DNA from: Rhynochetos jubatus
Taxonomy: Eukaryota; Chordata; Aves; Eurypygiformes; Rhynochetidae
DNA: 64,000 bases
NCBI GenBank assembly: GCA_027574665.1
Contig: CM050650.1
Span: 102,521,086-102,585,085 of the forward strand
Reading direction: 5' to 3'
The notes under the pieces were generated by a model that did not search any database, was not told where the DNA came from, and worked only from the letters and a program-made list of their open reading frames with translations. Position 1 is the first letter of the stretch, and each line of letters opens with the position of its first letter. Of this stretch, positions 34,736 to 47,090 are shown piece by piece. The position numbers were made by a program, and so were the translations under genes.

Positions 34736-35640
34736 ATTTATATTCTTCAAAATGTTGTTGATTAGCATTCCAGCCATGTTATGTAAAATAACGTAATTAT
34801 AGTGCTATTGTGCATGACAGAGATTAACAAAAACTTATTTACTAGCAGAAAATCTGTGAAAAGGATGTTTTGTTAAAATTAGGAAAGCCTTTTTTCACTA
34901 AATACTCAAAGAACTGATAGAAAATTAATTATGATATTTGTCAAAAAAGTGAGTTTACTTTCTAATATTTGCCACAGGGTGGGGTTTTTTTGCAATTATC
35001 ATCTTCCATCATTTAACTTTTTACAATGTATAGTGTCCAAAACACTTGTGATTCACTGTGAATATATTAAGATTTTATGGCAGTCTCCTAATGAACAGAA
35101 TAGAGTGAGAGTGGAGCACCTGGCCATGATTAGACTTTTTCTCCACCCATATATACTTGGCCTTCTGCTACAGCAATATACTAATATACATTAAGAGGAT
35201 ATGTTAAATTTGTAAATTGAATCAATGTAATGGTGTACAATTTTCCCATACAGCCAGCTCTTTTATTCCTATAAATCAAAGTAAGCTGAAATTGGATCTG
35301 TTCAAACCTGTAGCTGTCAATGCTTATGCAAGTTTTACAGAATATAGCCAAATGTATATCTTTCCTCTATTGTTCACATGGAAAAACAAACCATAAGAAA
35401 AACACCAACACAGATGGAGCTGTGAGTTTAAAACTAGTCAGTAAAACTTTTTCAGATAAAGGAGTTCATGCCTTTCATAGATGGATGCAACTGGCCATCT
35501 GGCAAATAGAATAAATGTTCTGTGAAGTTTGTTTTTATCAGTGTGTAGGGAAAATGTATTTAGACTCTTTTAACACTGTGCTATAAAGAGAAATTATGTA
35601 TATAATGATTTACTGCACTGTACTTCAAAAAAGCATGAAG
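34736..35640. other. AT-rich non-coding stretch
   Basis: No gene or TE is recognised. The frames at 34931-35194 and 35320-35514 (plus) have no visible domain. Confidence 0.55.
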
Positions 35641-36675
35641 CAGCAGTGTATTGGTGGGGCAAGAACGTTTTCACCAACAAGTCAGCCAGTCTTATAAGGA
35701 GAACTTTAAGCTGGACTTACCAGGGGAAAGGGATGCTGTTTTGAGTAACAGGGAAGAAGCAGGGAATGTATTATTTCCACCTGATGTATCAGGAACCAAC
35801 AGAGAAACAACTCTGAAATGCCTCAAGGGAATTAGGGTATGTTCCTCTAAAATGATAATTCAGTCAATAGCCCAACTGAAGTGATTCTATACCAATGTAC
35901 GTAGCATGTTTAAAAAAACAAGGGAGCTGGAAGCCACTGTGCAGCTAGAAGGCTAGGATCTAATTGCTATCACTGCAACCTGGTGGGATGAATCACATGA
36001 CCAGAGTGCTGCAATCAATGGGACATCTGCTGGAAAAGCATCACAGAAAGCTGTAGACTGTCCAGGAGGCTCCTGGAGTATAATTGCATGGAGGATAATT
36101 TCTTAATCTAGGTGATATAAAGCCCAACCAGAAGAAATGTGTTACTGGACCTGTTTTGTATCAACACAGATGAATAAATTAGAGATGTCAAGACTGCTGG
36201 AAGCTTGGGCTGCAGTGATCATGCCCTGGTGGATTTCATGTTCTCTGAGGGATATGGGCCAGGTGAAGAGTCAAGACCCTGAAGTTTGGGAGAGCAGACT
36301 TTCTGTTCTTTAAGGAATTAGTGCATGAGACCCTTCTGAAATCTGCCCCCAGGGATAAAGAAGCCAAAGACACCTGTCATTTCCTCAAGGAAACCTTTCT
36401 TAGAGAACAAGAGCACTTGATTACCATGTGTAAGATATCGTGTAAGTAAGGCAGGAGACCAGCATGGCTGAAGAATGACTTCAAGCTAAAGTGTAATAAA
36501 TGCATGCGTGGACCGTGAAATCAGGGACATGTATCCTAGGAAGAATATAGAGATGTTCCCAGATTTGTAGGGGTGTGATCAGGAAAGCTAAGAGGCAACT
36601 GGAGGTGAATTCGGTAAGGAATGTGAAGAGTAATAAGACAGGCATTTACAGGCATATTGGACAGAAAAGGAAGAT
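35641..36675 (+). mobile_element. CR1 5' segment: ORF1 end and endonuclease part of ORF2, degraded
   Basis: Plus-strand CR1 begins near the ORF1/ORF2 boundary (AGTCTTATAAGGAGAACTTT). It then covers the endonuclease start (GAGCTGGAAGCCACTGTGCA and CTAATTGCTATCACTGCAAC, encoding the LIAIT-TWW motif). A large internal deletion follows near 36045-36070. The rest is the second half of the endonuclease (GTGTTACTGGACCTG, CAGTGATCATGCCCTGGTGG, which encodes the SDHALV catalytic motif) and the linker up to an IGQKRK-like segment at 36651-36675. There it is interrupted by another CR1 tail and resumes at 36807. The copy has many stops and is inactive. Confidence 0.88.
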
Positions 36676-36730
36676 TAGAATAGAATAGAATAGAATAGAA
36701 TAGAATAGAATAGAATAGAATAGAATAGAA
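36676..36730. repeat. (TAGAA)11 pentamer microsatellite
   Basis: Eleven perfect TAGAA copies lie at the outer edge of the nested minus-strand CR1 tail, where CR1 normally carries short ATAGAAT-type terminal repeats. It likely grew from that terminal repeat. Confidence 0.95.
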
Positions 36731-36806
36731 TACACTATCTCAATAGGAAGGGACCTATCTAATCCAAGTACCTGACCACTTCAGGGCTGACTTAAAAAAT
36801 CTACCT
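36731..36806 (-). mobile_element. CR1 3' tail nested in another CR1
   Basis: CAATAGGAAGGGACCTATCT and AATCCAAGTACCTGACCACT, then TCAGGGCTGACT, are the reverse complement of the 3' end of an older CR1 subfamily. With the TAGAA array on its outer side, this is a severely truncated insertion into the plus-strand CR1 that flanks it on both sides, so it arrived later. Confidence 0.85.
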
Positions 36807-37170
36807 GTCCTGAGTAGTAAAACAAGAGAATTAGTGATCTTTACAAGGTTGAGGTACTTAACAACTTCTTTACCTCAGTTTTCACTAGCAATCATTCTTC
36901 CCAGTTCTTTCAAGTTCCTGAATTTCAAGGTTGGGGAAACCAAGTACCTTCCGTTGTAAGAGAAGGTCATGTTTGAGACAACCTGAGAAACCTGAATATA
37001 CACAAGTCCATGGGACCCAATGTGATGAATGCCAGGGTCCTGAGGGTATTAGCACATGTAGTTGCTAAACCACACTCTATCATATTTGAAAAGTCTTGGC
37101 AGTCAGGAAAAGTCCACAGTGGCTGCAGAAAAGGGACCGTCACACCCATTTATAAAAAGATTAAAAAGAT
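36807..37170 (+). mobile_element. CR1 continuation: N-terminal reverse transcriptase
   Basis: The plus strand resumes the CR1 coding region of 35641-36675. GAGGTACTTAACAACTTCTT and CCTCAGTTTTCACTAGCAAT encode the VLNNFFTSVFTSN segment. ATACACAAGTCCATGGGACC encodes IHKSMGP, and the last part encodes a GTVTPIYKK-like segment before the copy breaks off. The 3' two-thirds of the RT and the 3' tail are missing. A few stops are present. Confidence 0.88.
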
Positions 37171-38232
37171 TCCATGATTCTTTATTTTTGTGGGTGAAAC
37201 ATGCAGAGTTACATTAAACATAGAAGAATAAGGAAGTTATAAATGAAAATGGCTAGTTCTCTGTGTGCACCTGTAAGTCAGCATAATGACACAGTAGCTT
37301 AAGAAAGCTAGAAAATAACACTTATTTGTATCATCTTAGTTATTTTGAATAATTATGTTCACTGTTTGAGAATATTTATCATAGTACCACTACTTTTGCA
37401 CTACTTTTAAACAACAAAGAAATGTTGTTGATATGATTTTATTTAGGGTACTAAAAGAGAAATTGCAATATGTAATTTATGTAAACAAATATGTTACTTT
37501 CCCATAATGCTAAAAAATTTCTTAATAATTGTTAAAGTAGCACTTTGGCAACCAGAAACTTTCAAAAACAAATTCTATAACTAAATTTTTAACTGCCACT
37601 AAAACTTCTACTCATAGGATTTAAAGATAAATATTATATTTCAAATTGTTCGTCCTTTTATATTTAAATCCAATAGAAAGAAAAAACTATACTTAGATTA
37701 AATGTATTAATAGAGGTTTTCTTTCAATACTAGTGCAGAATATGGAAGAAAATATTTGTATTTGGCTTCAAAATATTAATTTTTCAAGTAATTTTCAATA
37801 TATGCCCACTAGCAACAATTGTTCTACAAGATCCTGTAAGTTTTATGACAGACACATTGTTTGTGATACAAAGAAAACAATGTTTGATTTTTTAAAATTA
37901 TTTCTGTAAATTTTAACTGCTATCAGCCTCTCGTACACACTCTTGTTCTTTCCTTTTGATTTCACTCTGAATAGAAAACATGAATTTTATTTTCCACCAA
38001 GCATTTTAAATATAGACTTCTAAATTTGAAATCAAATGTTCATTATATGTTGAGTTTTTGCCTTAACTTCATCTTAGAACAGCATCTGCCTTTATTTTAA
38101 GTCTCATACAAAGTTATTCTATAAATCTTTAGAACATGAATTTATGACTTCTTCAAGATATAATTAAAAAAATATTTATTGTTTACTTATTTTTCAATAT
38201 TAAACATTAAAATTGTCAGTTAAAAAGATGTT
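37171..38232. other. AT-rich non-coding stretch
   Basis: Strongly AT-rich. I see no gene or repeat in it. Confidence 0.6.
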
Positions 38233-38911
38233 CATAGAATCATAGAATGGTTTGGGTTGGAAGGGACATTAAAGATCATCCAGTTCCAACCCCCTGCCAT
38301 GGGCAGGGACACCATCCACTAGACCAGGTTGCTCAAAGCCTCATCCAGCCTGGCCCTGAAGACAGCCAGGGATGGGGCATCCACAACTTCTTTGGGCAAC
38401 CTGTTCCAGCACCTCACCATCCTGTCCATGAAGAATTTTTTCCTGATATCTAATCTAAATCTACCCTCTTTCAATTCAATCCCATTACCCCTTGTCGTGT
38501 CACTACAGGCCCTTGTAAAAAGCCACCACCCAGCTTCCTTGTAGGCCCCTTCAGGTACCGGAAGGCTACCAGAAGGTGTCCTGGTAGCCTTCTCTTCTCC
38601 AAACTGAACAAATCCAACTCTCTCAGCCTTTCTTCATAGGAGAGGTGCTCCAGCCCTCTGATCATCTTCGTGGCCCTCCTCTGGACTCCTTCCAACTGCT
38701 CTATATCTTTCATATGTTGGGGGCCCCATAGCTGGCCACAGTACTCCAGGTGGGGTCTTATGAGAGCAGGGTAGAGGGGAGAATCCCCTTTCTATCCTGG
38801 TGGCCATGCTTCTCTGGATACAGCCCAGGATATGGTTGGCTTTCTGGACTGCCAGTGCACCCTGCCCTGTCATCTTCAGCTTTTCATCCACCATTACCAC
38901 CAAGTTCCTCT
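38233..38911 (-). mobile_element. CR1 3' fragment, comparatively young
   Basis: The left edge is an intact 3' terminus in reverse (CATAGAATCATAGAATGG, then TTTGGGTTGGAAGGGAC). The 3' UTR and the C-terminal half of ORF2 follow, with RRATKMIRG and [10 protein letters not shown]-like segments at 38471-38713. It ends near 38911 at the codons for the VDEKL motif (5'-truncated). Frames change near 38560, where a short CCTGGTAGCCTTCT-type direct duplication (38548-38592) is visible, and again near 38690. It is inactive but well preserved. Confidence 0.93.
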
Positions 38912-41900
38912 CTATGATTGATGGATACAGAAAATTATTTTTTTTTCACCTAGATTCAGTTATCTTTCAAAGTCATATTTTACTACTGTATTGCTAAGCT
39001 TTAAGAATGTAGAAAGAATAATAACTGATGTTGAAACAAAAAAAATCCAGGTATAATGTGGTTGGCTTAAATTTTTAACATTCCAATTCTTAAATTCAGC
39101 TCTTGCTATTTATCTTACATACTGTCATTTTCCAATATGTTTTTATAGTAAGTATTAGGAAGTATAAGTCATCTCATCTTTTAATGAAATAATACTGCAT
39201 GTTTTTCCATCCCATTCACACTCTGTATAGTAGAGGTTTAGTCACACACTGTGATTTACAATGAACAAAATCTACTAAAGACAAACCCGATTTCCTGCCC
39301 CAGGCAAGTATGAAGCCCAATATGGACCTCAGTAGGTCCATTTTTCTGAACTAGTATACTAGTGGCTTATTATAATACCGGTTTTTATTCATGCAGAATG
39401 ATCAGTATAGCAGGCAGAAAAAAAGAGTCCCTACTGATTATTCAGTTTTATGTCAGAAGATGTAAAAGAAGCATAGGTGAAGAGCTGAAAACTACTATCT
39501 GAAGGATGTTTTCCAGTGCAATAATTAGCATGAAAGAAGGCTAGAAGCTGAAATTTGGCAAATAAAACACAAACTGCAGTAAGATGACAAGAAAGATTTA
39601 GGGAAGTTGGCCATGAGAAGGTGAAGAAAGAGATTCAAGAACAATACAAAATAATGGGGGATAAGGTTGAGCAACACGAAGTTCCTGAAGCTAAATCTTC
39701 TCATAATATCAGTAGGAGTTTTATTACAAACCCTGACAGGAGAGGGATAGAGCTTTCTTTGTACTAACTGTAACCTTGACAATTTTATGCATGGTTCATA
39801 ACATCTGCTTCAATGAACAGCAGCTGGCTAATATCTTGCCAAAATATTGGCTGAATTAGAAAGCTGTGAATCACTGAACTCTGCCAATTACATGCTCAAA
39901 AGATTCTGTGAACATCAAAGCTCCCTGTATACAAGTATAGTAAGAATTCATAGTAGCAGTGCCCTACAGAAATGAAATGCCAACAGTATATTCTGCAGTT
40001 TATGTCATTATTCTCTTTGCTAAAAATGGTAAATGTGTAATTGTGGGCTCTGTGTTTGTGATTAGTTTTTGGTGGGTCAGTTTGGGCAAACTATTGGAAT
40101 ATATATATTTCCTGTATTTGATAGACTGATAATACAGCTTGCAATTTGTTGTAAAGTTGCCTAGTGTAGTGGGGATATTCATCAGTAATTCACAAAAAGA
40201 AATAAATTAATATACACTGTGGCCTTTGTCAGAATCTTTTAGGACTTAAGCCTTTGAGGTGGGTGTTAGAAAGACTTTGGGAAACATTAAGAGAACATTT
40301 CCAATTGGTTTTGTTTCCACTATAGAGGTACCCAGAATTCTTTAGACACTTTCATAGTGAGATTGTTGCTAAACATCTTATTTCATAGGAGCTTTTGGAT
40401 TTAAGTGAATACTGAATTGAATTCTTAGGGCTGTAATTCATGACTAAATGTTCGACACAATTATTCACATGAGATACAGAAACCCCACTTAGACGTTTCC
40501 AAAGTAGGCACCAATGTAGCCTAAAAAAATAGATTCCTGTCCCCAGGAGTGTGATTCAGAGCACATAATTTAGATACTTACACTTCTTATATGACATATG
40601 GGAAATATGAAGTGATAAGGAGTGATTGATGATGATGAAGAGTGATTCAGAAAGATTAGATGCTGAATATACACCCAATCTATTTTCAGAATGTTTTAAT
40701 GCTTTCAAGCCACAATAGCTGCAGAAGGAGATGCTGCAACAAAATTTTGCAATTAGCCCAAAGACTTAACTCACCCGGGGAGGAACAAGCCAATACTGAA
40801 CTCCAACCTTAACCTTAGAAAGCTGACAGACATATTCCTTGCTTCTCAGATGAGTGCTTTAGTCACTTGACTACAAAATATTTGGACAAGGCACCAGTCT
40901 TGAGCAGAGGTCTGGTCTAGTCTCTCAACTACTCAACCCTAAACTCACCAGGATAATCAGGCCACACTTGCATGATTGGTTTCAGCATGTTCTGAGAGAA
41001 CCTATCACTGGAGTGTCACTTGTTTCTGACAAAATTAAATTTTATTTTCCACAGTACTTACTCAGAGTGGGAAAGTACACATTAACTTCTCAGGTAAGGA
41101 TTGGCAATGCTCTGTGAATACAGAAGAATCTGTGTACAATATGTGTTTATGCACATGCATTCAGAAGAGTGGGCTTTCCTCTCCTAATCATCTTATTCAT
41201 GCATTTTATGCCTTGCAAATTTAATACTATTTTTCCCCCCACTATACTGTTACACATATAGTAACAGTTCCTAAGAGTATTTAAAATTTTATTAAAATTA
41301 AAGTTCAGTCATTAGAAAAATATTATATTTAACAAATTACACAATGTATTAAGTCTGACAGAGGGGTTTCATTTAGGGACAGTCACTACCACTAGCAATG
41401 TAGCAGAACACATTCCTGGAAGGTGGGAATATGATCTTGATTGAACAACTTCCTGTGGTTATTCCTCTGCCAGTGGGATAAGGAATGCTTTATATGATGC
41501 AGCTGTTGAACCTCATAAAGTAGTAAATTACTCTAACCACTCTATTTGACAGAGGGTCCTAGGTTTTTTTTAGTATATGTATTTTTTTTAATTTCATTAA
41601 AAAAATATTATATGAACTAGCTGTATTTGGAAATTCTCTTGCTAACAGTCTCAGGAACTGGAAGCTTCTGTCACAGAAGAGCTGGGAGTAATACAAGTGT
41701 ATTCACATTAACTGTGTGCCTAACTCAGATCAAGGAAGGAGAAAGAGTTGTCTAAATTCTGTCCCTGTTCACTTCTTGGCTGCTTTTTAGATGCTGTTAA
41801 CAATTTGCAAACTGCGATAAGTCTGGATAGAAAATGTGCTAGTACTGCAAATAATTTTTATACAGCCAGGCTTTGTAAGGAGATGGGCTTTTAATTGCTG

Positions 41901-44721
41901 TTGGTAGAGCTACGCTGGAATTATTATCTTTGAGACAATAATTCCTTTAAATATTAATAAGCTTTTGAATCATTTGTTTTCTGAAAAAAAGACTACCAAA
42001 TCATTCCTAAAGAATCAGTTGGGAGTGATATAGGGATAAGAGATAAATAAGTGAAGAGGAATTTGAGCAGAATCAAATTTCCCGATAACATGCTTAATAG
42101 TTCAGTCCCTTGTTTTGGCCCTTTCCTTTTTCCTCTGCATCTATCTTATATGTTCTTCTGTTGTTCAGATACCACATCACTTGATACAAACTTAAATACT
42201 ATTGCTAATGAACTCTTCAAAAACTCCCAATGGTAATAACTTTCTGCACAAACCCAGAAACATGATGTTTGAACAGTGCTGTGGCTATCTACTGCCTTAA
42301 CAAGGCACAGAAATTACAAGACACAACCCCTATGTGCTCTGAGGGACCCTAATCTCAGATTGACCCTGATTCACTGTGACAGGATCAGGTAGCTTTCAAA
42401 ATAAAGCTGTAACCACATTTATAAGAATAGTGGTGCTGCCACTAACCCTAAATATAGGGTCTTCATATAGAGGTTAAAGAATCCTCTTGAAAATGTGTAG
42501 ATATGAGCTAAATTCTCTCATTAGGTTGAGGAGGGTTTAAACATGTTTAGATCTTTACATTTCCATATGGAATTTACTTAACTAGAGCTCACCTTTTCAT
42601 TGTTATAAGTACCTACAAAGCAAACTGTTTTTGTAATAGATATCTGTCTAAATATTTATATATTTCCCCATCATCATATTAACAATTTTCATTTTATCAT
42701 CTTCCTGAGTCTATTTTATCATGTTCTTTTAGGTGGAAAGAAATTATTTCTGAAATCTTGAAATGGCAGATGTTTCACTTCAAAAACTGTAGCTCTAATT
42801 TTATATTACCAAAAGTGGGAATTTCAAAAGAAACTAAATTGCTTAACCTTGCCAGGTTTGGAAATTTTCAATGGGATTTTTACTTTGTCCCCTAGGTACT
42901 TTTAAGAAACCTTCCTCTGATCCTAATTTAAACACTTCTATTGAAGAGGTTGGTTTTTCAAAGCAGTAACAATGGTTTCCACTGTCTTCAGTGGGAACAT
43001 ATTAGTTCAGAATGTAAGGCCAGTTTTATCAAGGTGGTGGAATTTCAGCACTCAAGGCTAAAGTGTTTCACTGAAATATTTAAAGTCAACCTGTGATTTC
43101 AGGAAAAATACACAACTATGTGTGGATGTCTCTGAAAGGTGAGCCGCTAATAAGGTTGTTATTCCTCATTTTCCTTTAGAAGACAGCATTAAAAGGCAGA
43201 TAAGAATTCACTTCATTTTTTCCTAATTTCACTTCCCAATTAGGCAATTGCTGGATTTCTTTCAAGGATAATATCTGATTGTTTTCCTACCCATTTAGAA
43301 TTTGAGCAATAGCAAGCAGGAGGTAAGATGACCCAGTTGGAAGAATTTTAATGATAATGTGGTCCAGATAATGACAAAGTTTGTGTAATCTAGAGCATTC
43401 ATTTACTAATAATGTATTTTTGTAGGCATAATTTGTCTAAAAGAAATAGGATCAGCACTCAAGTTATAAATTCATATTTTAAAGCACATTTTATGACCAC
43501 CTATCACATCATAAAATACACTCATCATAAAAAACCATACTTTTATGACCCAGTTCTATTATGAAATAACCAGATTTTTTAATACATCTATCCATACTTT
43601 TCTATTATGTTAAATAGTGCACAACAATATCTACAGAAATTGAGGGCTCAAATAGGTTCTTAAAGAGGTGAAGTGTGCATAGTTTATCATCTGGCCTGCT
43701 AATGAAAAATATAACCAGTGTATTCCAAAAGCTAAGTGGGAAGCGTGGGACAATTTCTATCTTCTTAGAATTGCATGCACTAAACGATTTATGGATGTCA
43801 AAGGACAGAGCACTTTCAGGCTTCAAGGGGATTTTTCTAAGGCTATGTAAACTTACAGAGCATTGTGTGACAAGCTAGAGTTCCTCCAGGGTCATCTCAA
43901 CAGAGCTGTGCAGGGAAGGACAGATTGAAAAAAACAGTAAATGCACAGCTGCCCATAGTTGCAGGCTCTGAGGATGAAGAGGTGAAGTCTCCAGAAAACC
44001 CTGTCTCCTGTGGGCTGAGGCTTCTGGTGCTGCTTTAATTCTATGTACGCATGTGTAGCCAAAGATTTGATGATTTTTTTAGTGTACTGCCATAATAATA
44101 ACAAAACTGCCACCTTTCCCTAAAATCTTGTAGAGCATTTTATGTAACAGCTTTGTAACTATACCTAACATTAAGGAAGAGGAGTAATTCTACTAAAAAG
44201 TCAGACTTATTTTTTTCATTTCAGAAACCCAACAAAATACATTTAAAAATGTGTTTTAATCAGTAAATCATGTTGTATATATAAATGAGGAATACCCTGT
44301 AGCAAAGCCTTCTGCAAAAGCGGCAGTTAGAAAATGTAGCAATATTTTGCCTTATTATATTTTAAGAATTGATCTATCTAAATGATAACATTCTGCAAAA
44401 AATGATTAAGTTATTCTGGGATGAGACTGTAGAGAAAGTACTAGGCATTTCCAATTCTTCTGACAAACTAAACGTGATATATTATATTCTTTAACTTATT
44501 CACTTTAGCTAAAAGACTACATAACAAAGTGGTTATCAATATATTGAAAATTTTGAAAATGAAACTTTAAGAGGAGCTTGGCTTCCTAGATATCACTCAA
44601 AAAGAAATACCTGGGTGAGAATCCAGCTCTCCTGTGCCCCTGTGTTTACAAAATCATTAGTTTGCTGCCACCACGTACATCACAAGGGAAACACAAAAAT
44701 TTCCTTGTGGCACTCAGATGT
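38912..44721. other. AT-rich non-coding stretch
   Basis: Nearly 6 kb without a gene or recognised TE. Frames at 39525-39782, 43605-43826 and 43892-44113 (minus) and 43675-43878 (plus) have no domain. They are probably chance. Confidence 0.55.
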
Positions 44722-44800
44722 ACGTGATGAAGATGTTAAACAGTACTGGTCCCAAAACTGACCCCTGAGGAACACCACTCATCTCCACTGGTCTCTATAT
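44722..44800 (-). mobile_element. CR1 RT scrap next to the long CR1
   Basis: GATGAAGATGTTAAACAGTA followed by CTGGTCCCAAAACTGACCCC is the reverse complement of the CR1 RT segment encoding the [14 protein letters not shown] motif. The same segment occurs again in the long copy at about 45737-45790, so this is a second element. It ends about ten bases before the 3' terminus of the long CR1. Confidence 0.85.
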
Positions 44801-44895
44801 ATAATTTGTATAGAATCATAGAATGGTTAAGGTTGGAAGGGACCTTGAAGATCATCTAGTTCCAAGTCCCCTGCCATGGACAGAGACACCTTCCA

Positions 44896-45471
44896 CTAGA
44901 CCAGGTTGCTCAAAGCCTCATCCAGCCTGGCCTTGAAGACAGCCAGGGATGGGGCACTCACAACTTCTTTGGGAAACCTGTTCCAGTTCTTCACCACCCT
45001 CTCTAGGAAGAATTTCTTCCTGATATCTAATCTAAATCTCCCTGCTTTTGGTTTAAACCAGTTACCCCTTCTCTTGTCGCTACAGGCCCTTATAAAAAGC
45101 CCACTCCCAGCTTCTTTGTAGGCCCCCTTCAGGTACTGGAAGGCTGCAAGTAGGTGTCCCTGAAGCCTTCTCTTCTTGAGGCTGAACAAACCCAATTGTC
45201 TCAGCCTTTCTTCAAAGCAGAGGTGCTGCAGCCCTCTCATCATCTTCGTGGCCCTCCTCTGGACTCGTTTCAACTGGTCGATATCCTTCTTATGTTGAGG
45301 TCTCCACAGCTGGACACAGTACTCCAGGTGGGGTCTCACAAGGGCAGAGTGGAGGGGGAGGATCACCTCCCTCGACCTGCTGGCCACACTTCTCCTGATA
45401 CAGCCCAGAATACGGTTCGCTTTCTGGGATGCCAGAACACACTGCTGGCTCATGTTCAGCTTCTCATCCAC
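44896..45471 (-). pseudogene. CR1 ORF2 C-terminal region (thumb and beyond)
   Basis: This 191-codon open frame is intact from a [11 protein letters not shown]-like start to the natural ORF2 stop. It includes the segments [28 protein letters not shown] and [13 protein letters not shown] and the basic [11 protein letters not shown] region, all typical of CR1 after the RT palm. It is not a separate gene: the methionine is internal to ORF2 and the frame is shifted relative to the preceding RT segment near 45500. Being intact over 570 bases suggests the copy is not very old. Confidence 0.9.
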
Positions 45472-45821
45472 CAGTACTCCCAGATCCTTCTCCTCAGGGC
45501 TGCTCTCAATCTATTCTCCGCCAGCCTGTACTTGCAGTTGGGATTGTCCCAATCCAGGTGCGGGACCTTGCACTTGGCCTTGTTGAACTTCATGAGGTTG
45601 GCAGAGGCCCACCCCTCCAGCCTGTCCAGGTTCCTCTGGATGACATCCCTTCCTTCCAGCGTGTCAACCACACCACACAGCTTGGTGTCGTCAGCAAACT
45701 TGCTGAGGCTGTATTCGATGCCATGGTCCATGTTACTGATGAAGATGTTAAACAGGACTGGTCCCGACACCGACCCCTGTGGAATGCTGCTTGTCACTGG
45801 TCTCCACTCAATTGACCACAA
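45456..45821 (-). pseudogene. CR1 ORF2 reverse-transcriptase palm, catalytic FADD block
   Basis: The open segment contains [17 protein letters not shown] (fingers/palm) and the catalytic [13 protein letters not shown] motif, with both aspartates kept. The segment [18 protein letters not shown] follows. It is in a different frame from the upstream RT piece (shift between about 45845 and 45821) and shifts again near 45500 before the C-terminal region. An active polymerase cannot be made from this copy. Confidence 0.92.
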
Positions 45822-45853
45822 CTCTCAGTGCGATCAGCCAGCCAGTTCTTTAT

Positions 45854-46135
45854 TCATTGAGTGGTCCTTCCGTCAAATCCATGCCTCTCCAGTTTAGAGA
45901 CAAGGATGTTGTGTGGGATGGTATCGAAGGCTTTGGTATCAAAGTCCAGGCAGATGACGTCAGTTGCCTGTCCTCTATCCACCGAGGTCATGACTCCATC
46001 ATAGAAGGCCACCATATTTGTCAGGTATGATCTGCCCTTGGTGAAGCCATGTTGGCTGTCACCAATCACCTCCTCATTCTCCATGTGCCTTAGCATGATT
46101 TCCAGGAGGATCTGTCCCATGAGCTTGCCAAGCAC
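45854..46135 (-). pseudogene. CR1 ORF2 reverse-transcriptase, motif A region
   Basis: The segment includes [15 protein letters not shown] and [16 protein letters not shown]. The first carries RT motif 2a-type sequence and the second the motif A aspartate (LDF). Motif A is one codon longer than the LDFCKAFDT I expect. The frame ends at a stop at the position where the family has a tryptophan (TGG to TGA) after DGRTTQ. The frame is shared with the piece just upstream, from which it is separated by a single stop. Confidence 0.9.
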
Positions 46136-46243
46136 AGAGGTGAGACTGACTGGCCTGTAGTTTCCTGGGTCCTCCTTTTTTCCCTTTTTAAAGATGAGGG
46201 TTTTGTTTCTCCTTTTCCAGTCAGCGGGAACTTCACCAGTCTG

Positions 46244-46534
46244 CTACGACTTTTTGAATATGATAGATAGAGATTTCACAGCCCCATCCGCCAGTTCTTT
46301 CAGGACCCGTTGATGTATGCCATCAGTTCCCATGGACTTGTGCACCTTCAGGTTCCTCACGTGTTCCTGAACCTGATCCTCACTGACCATGGGTGGCTCT
46401 CCATTCTCCCAGTTCTTGCCCTTGTCTTCCATGACTCTGGGGGTACGTCTTGCACCCTTGACAGTGAAAACTGAGGCAAAAAAAGCATTGCGTACCGTGG
46501 CCCTGTCCATGTCCTGGGAAACCAGCTCTCCCAT
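46244..46534 (-). pseudogene. CR1 ORF2, N-terminal reverse transcriptase
   Basis: Contains [32 protein letters not shown] and the LKELADGAVKSLSIIFKKS stretch that precede RT motif 1 in CR1. It stops at TAG where the family has TGG (tryptophan). Beyond that stop the same frame continues with [11 protein letters not shown] up to 46135, so this is one RT broken by a nonsense mutation. Confidence 0.9.
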
Positions 46535-46708
46535 TTCCTTCTGTTAGAGGGCCCACATTTTCCCTGCTCTTCTTTTTATCCCCAGTGTCCCTGTAGAAAC
46601 CCTTCTTGTTGTCCTTGATGTCCCTGGCCAGGTTTAATTCTATCAGGGCTTTGTCTTTCCTAACCTGATGTCTGACCTCTCGTACAACTTCCCTGTCATC
46701 GTCCCAGG

Positions 46709-47090
46709 TTACCTGTCCTTGCTTCCACCCCCTGTAGACTTTATTTTTGTTTTGCTTTGTCCAGTAACTGTCTGTTCATCTGGCCTCCAGGCACTTTTAC
46801 CTGACTTCCTCTTCATTGGGATGCAGCGCTCCTGAGCTTGGAGGAGGTGGTCCTTGAATACTTGGCAGCTTTCTTGGGCCCCTCTTCCCTCCAGGGCATC
46901 TTCCCATGGAACCTTTCCGATCAGTTCCCTGAAGAGTCTGAAAACTGCTCTCCTGAGCTCCAGTGAGCTTGCTGCGCGCACTTCTCACCTCCGTAAGGAT
47001 CTCAAACTCCACCATTTCACGGTTGCTGCAGCCAAGGCTGCCCTTGAGCTTCACCATTCCCCACCAGTCCCTCCCTGTTGGTGAGAACAA
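46709..47090 (-). pseudogene. CR1 ORF2 linker between endonuclease and RT
   Basis: Two overlapping frames cover the region. 47090 to about 46975 encodes VKLKGSLGCSNREMVEFEIL. 46981-46709 encodes RLFRELIGKVPWEDALEGRG and KDHLLQAQERCIP. The frame therefore changes near 47050 and again near 46975. The endonuclease motif usually read as SDHEMV is SNREMV here, so the last catalytic histidine is missing even if the frame were continuous. Confidence 0.88.

Noticed and set aside
36676-36730. TAGAA array as a telomeric or centromeric satellite
   Set aside because: It is short, single and attached to a CR1 3' end, so a local microsatellite explains it.
45154-45897. Longest plus-strand open frame in the window (247 codons), plus overlapping plus-strand frames at 45429-45815 and 44906-45121
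   Set aside because: They are antisense to CR1 ORF2, whose minus-strand protein matches known RT motifs such as FADD. The plus frames show no domain.
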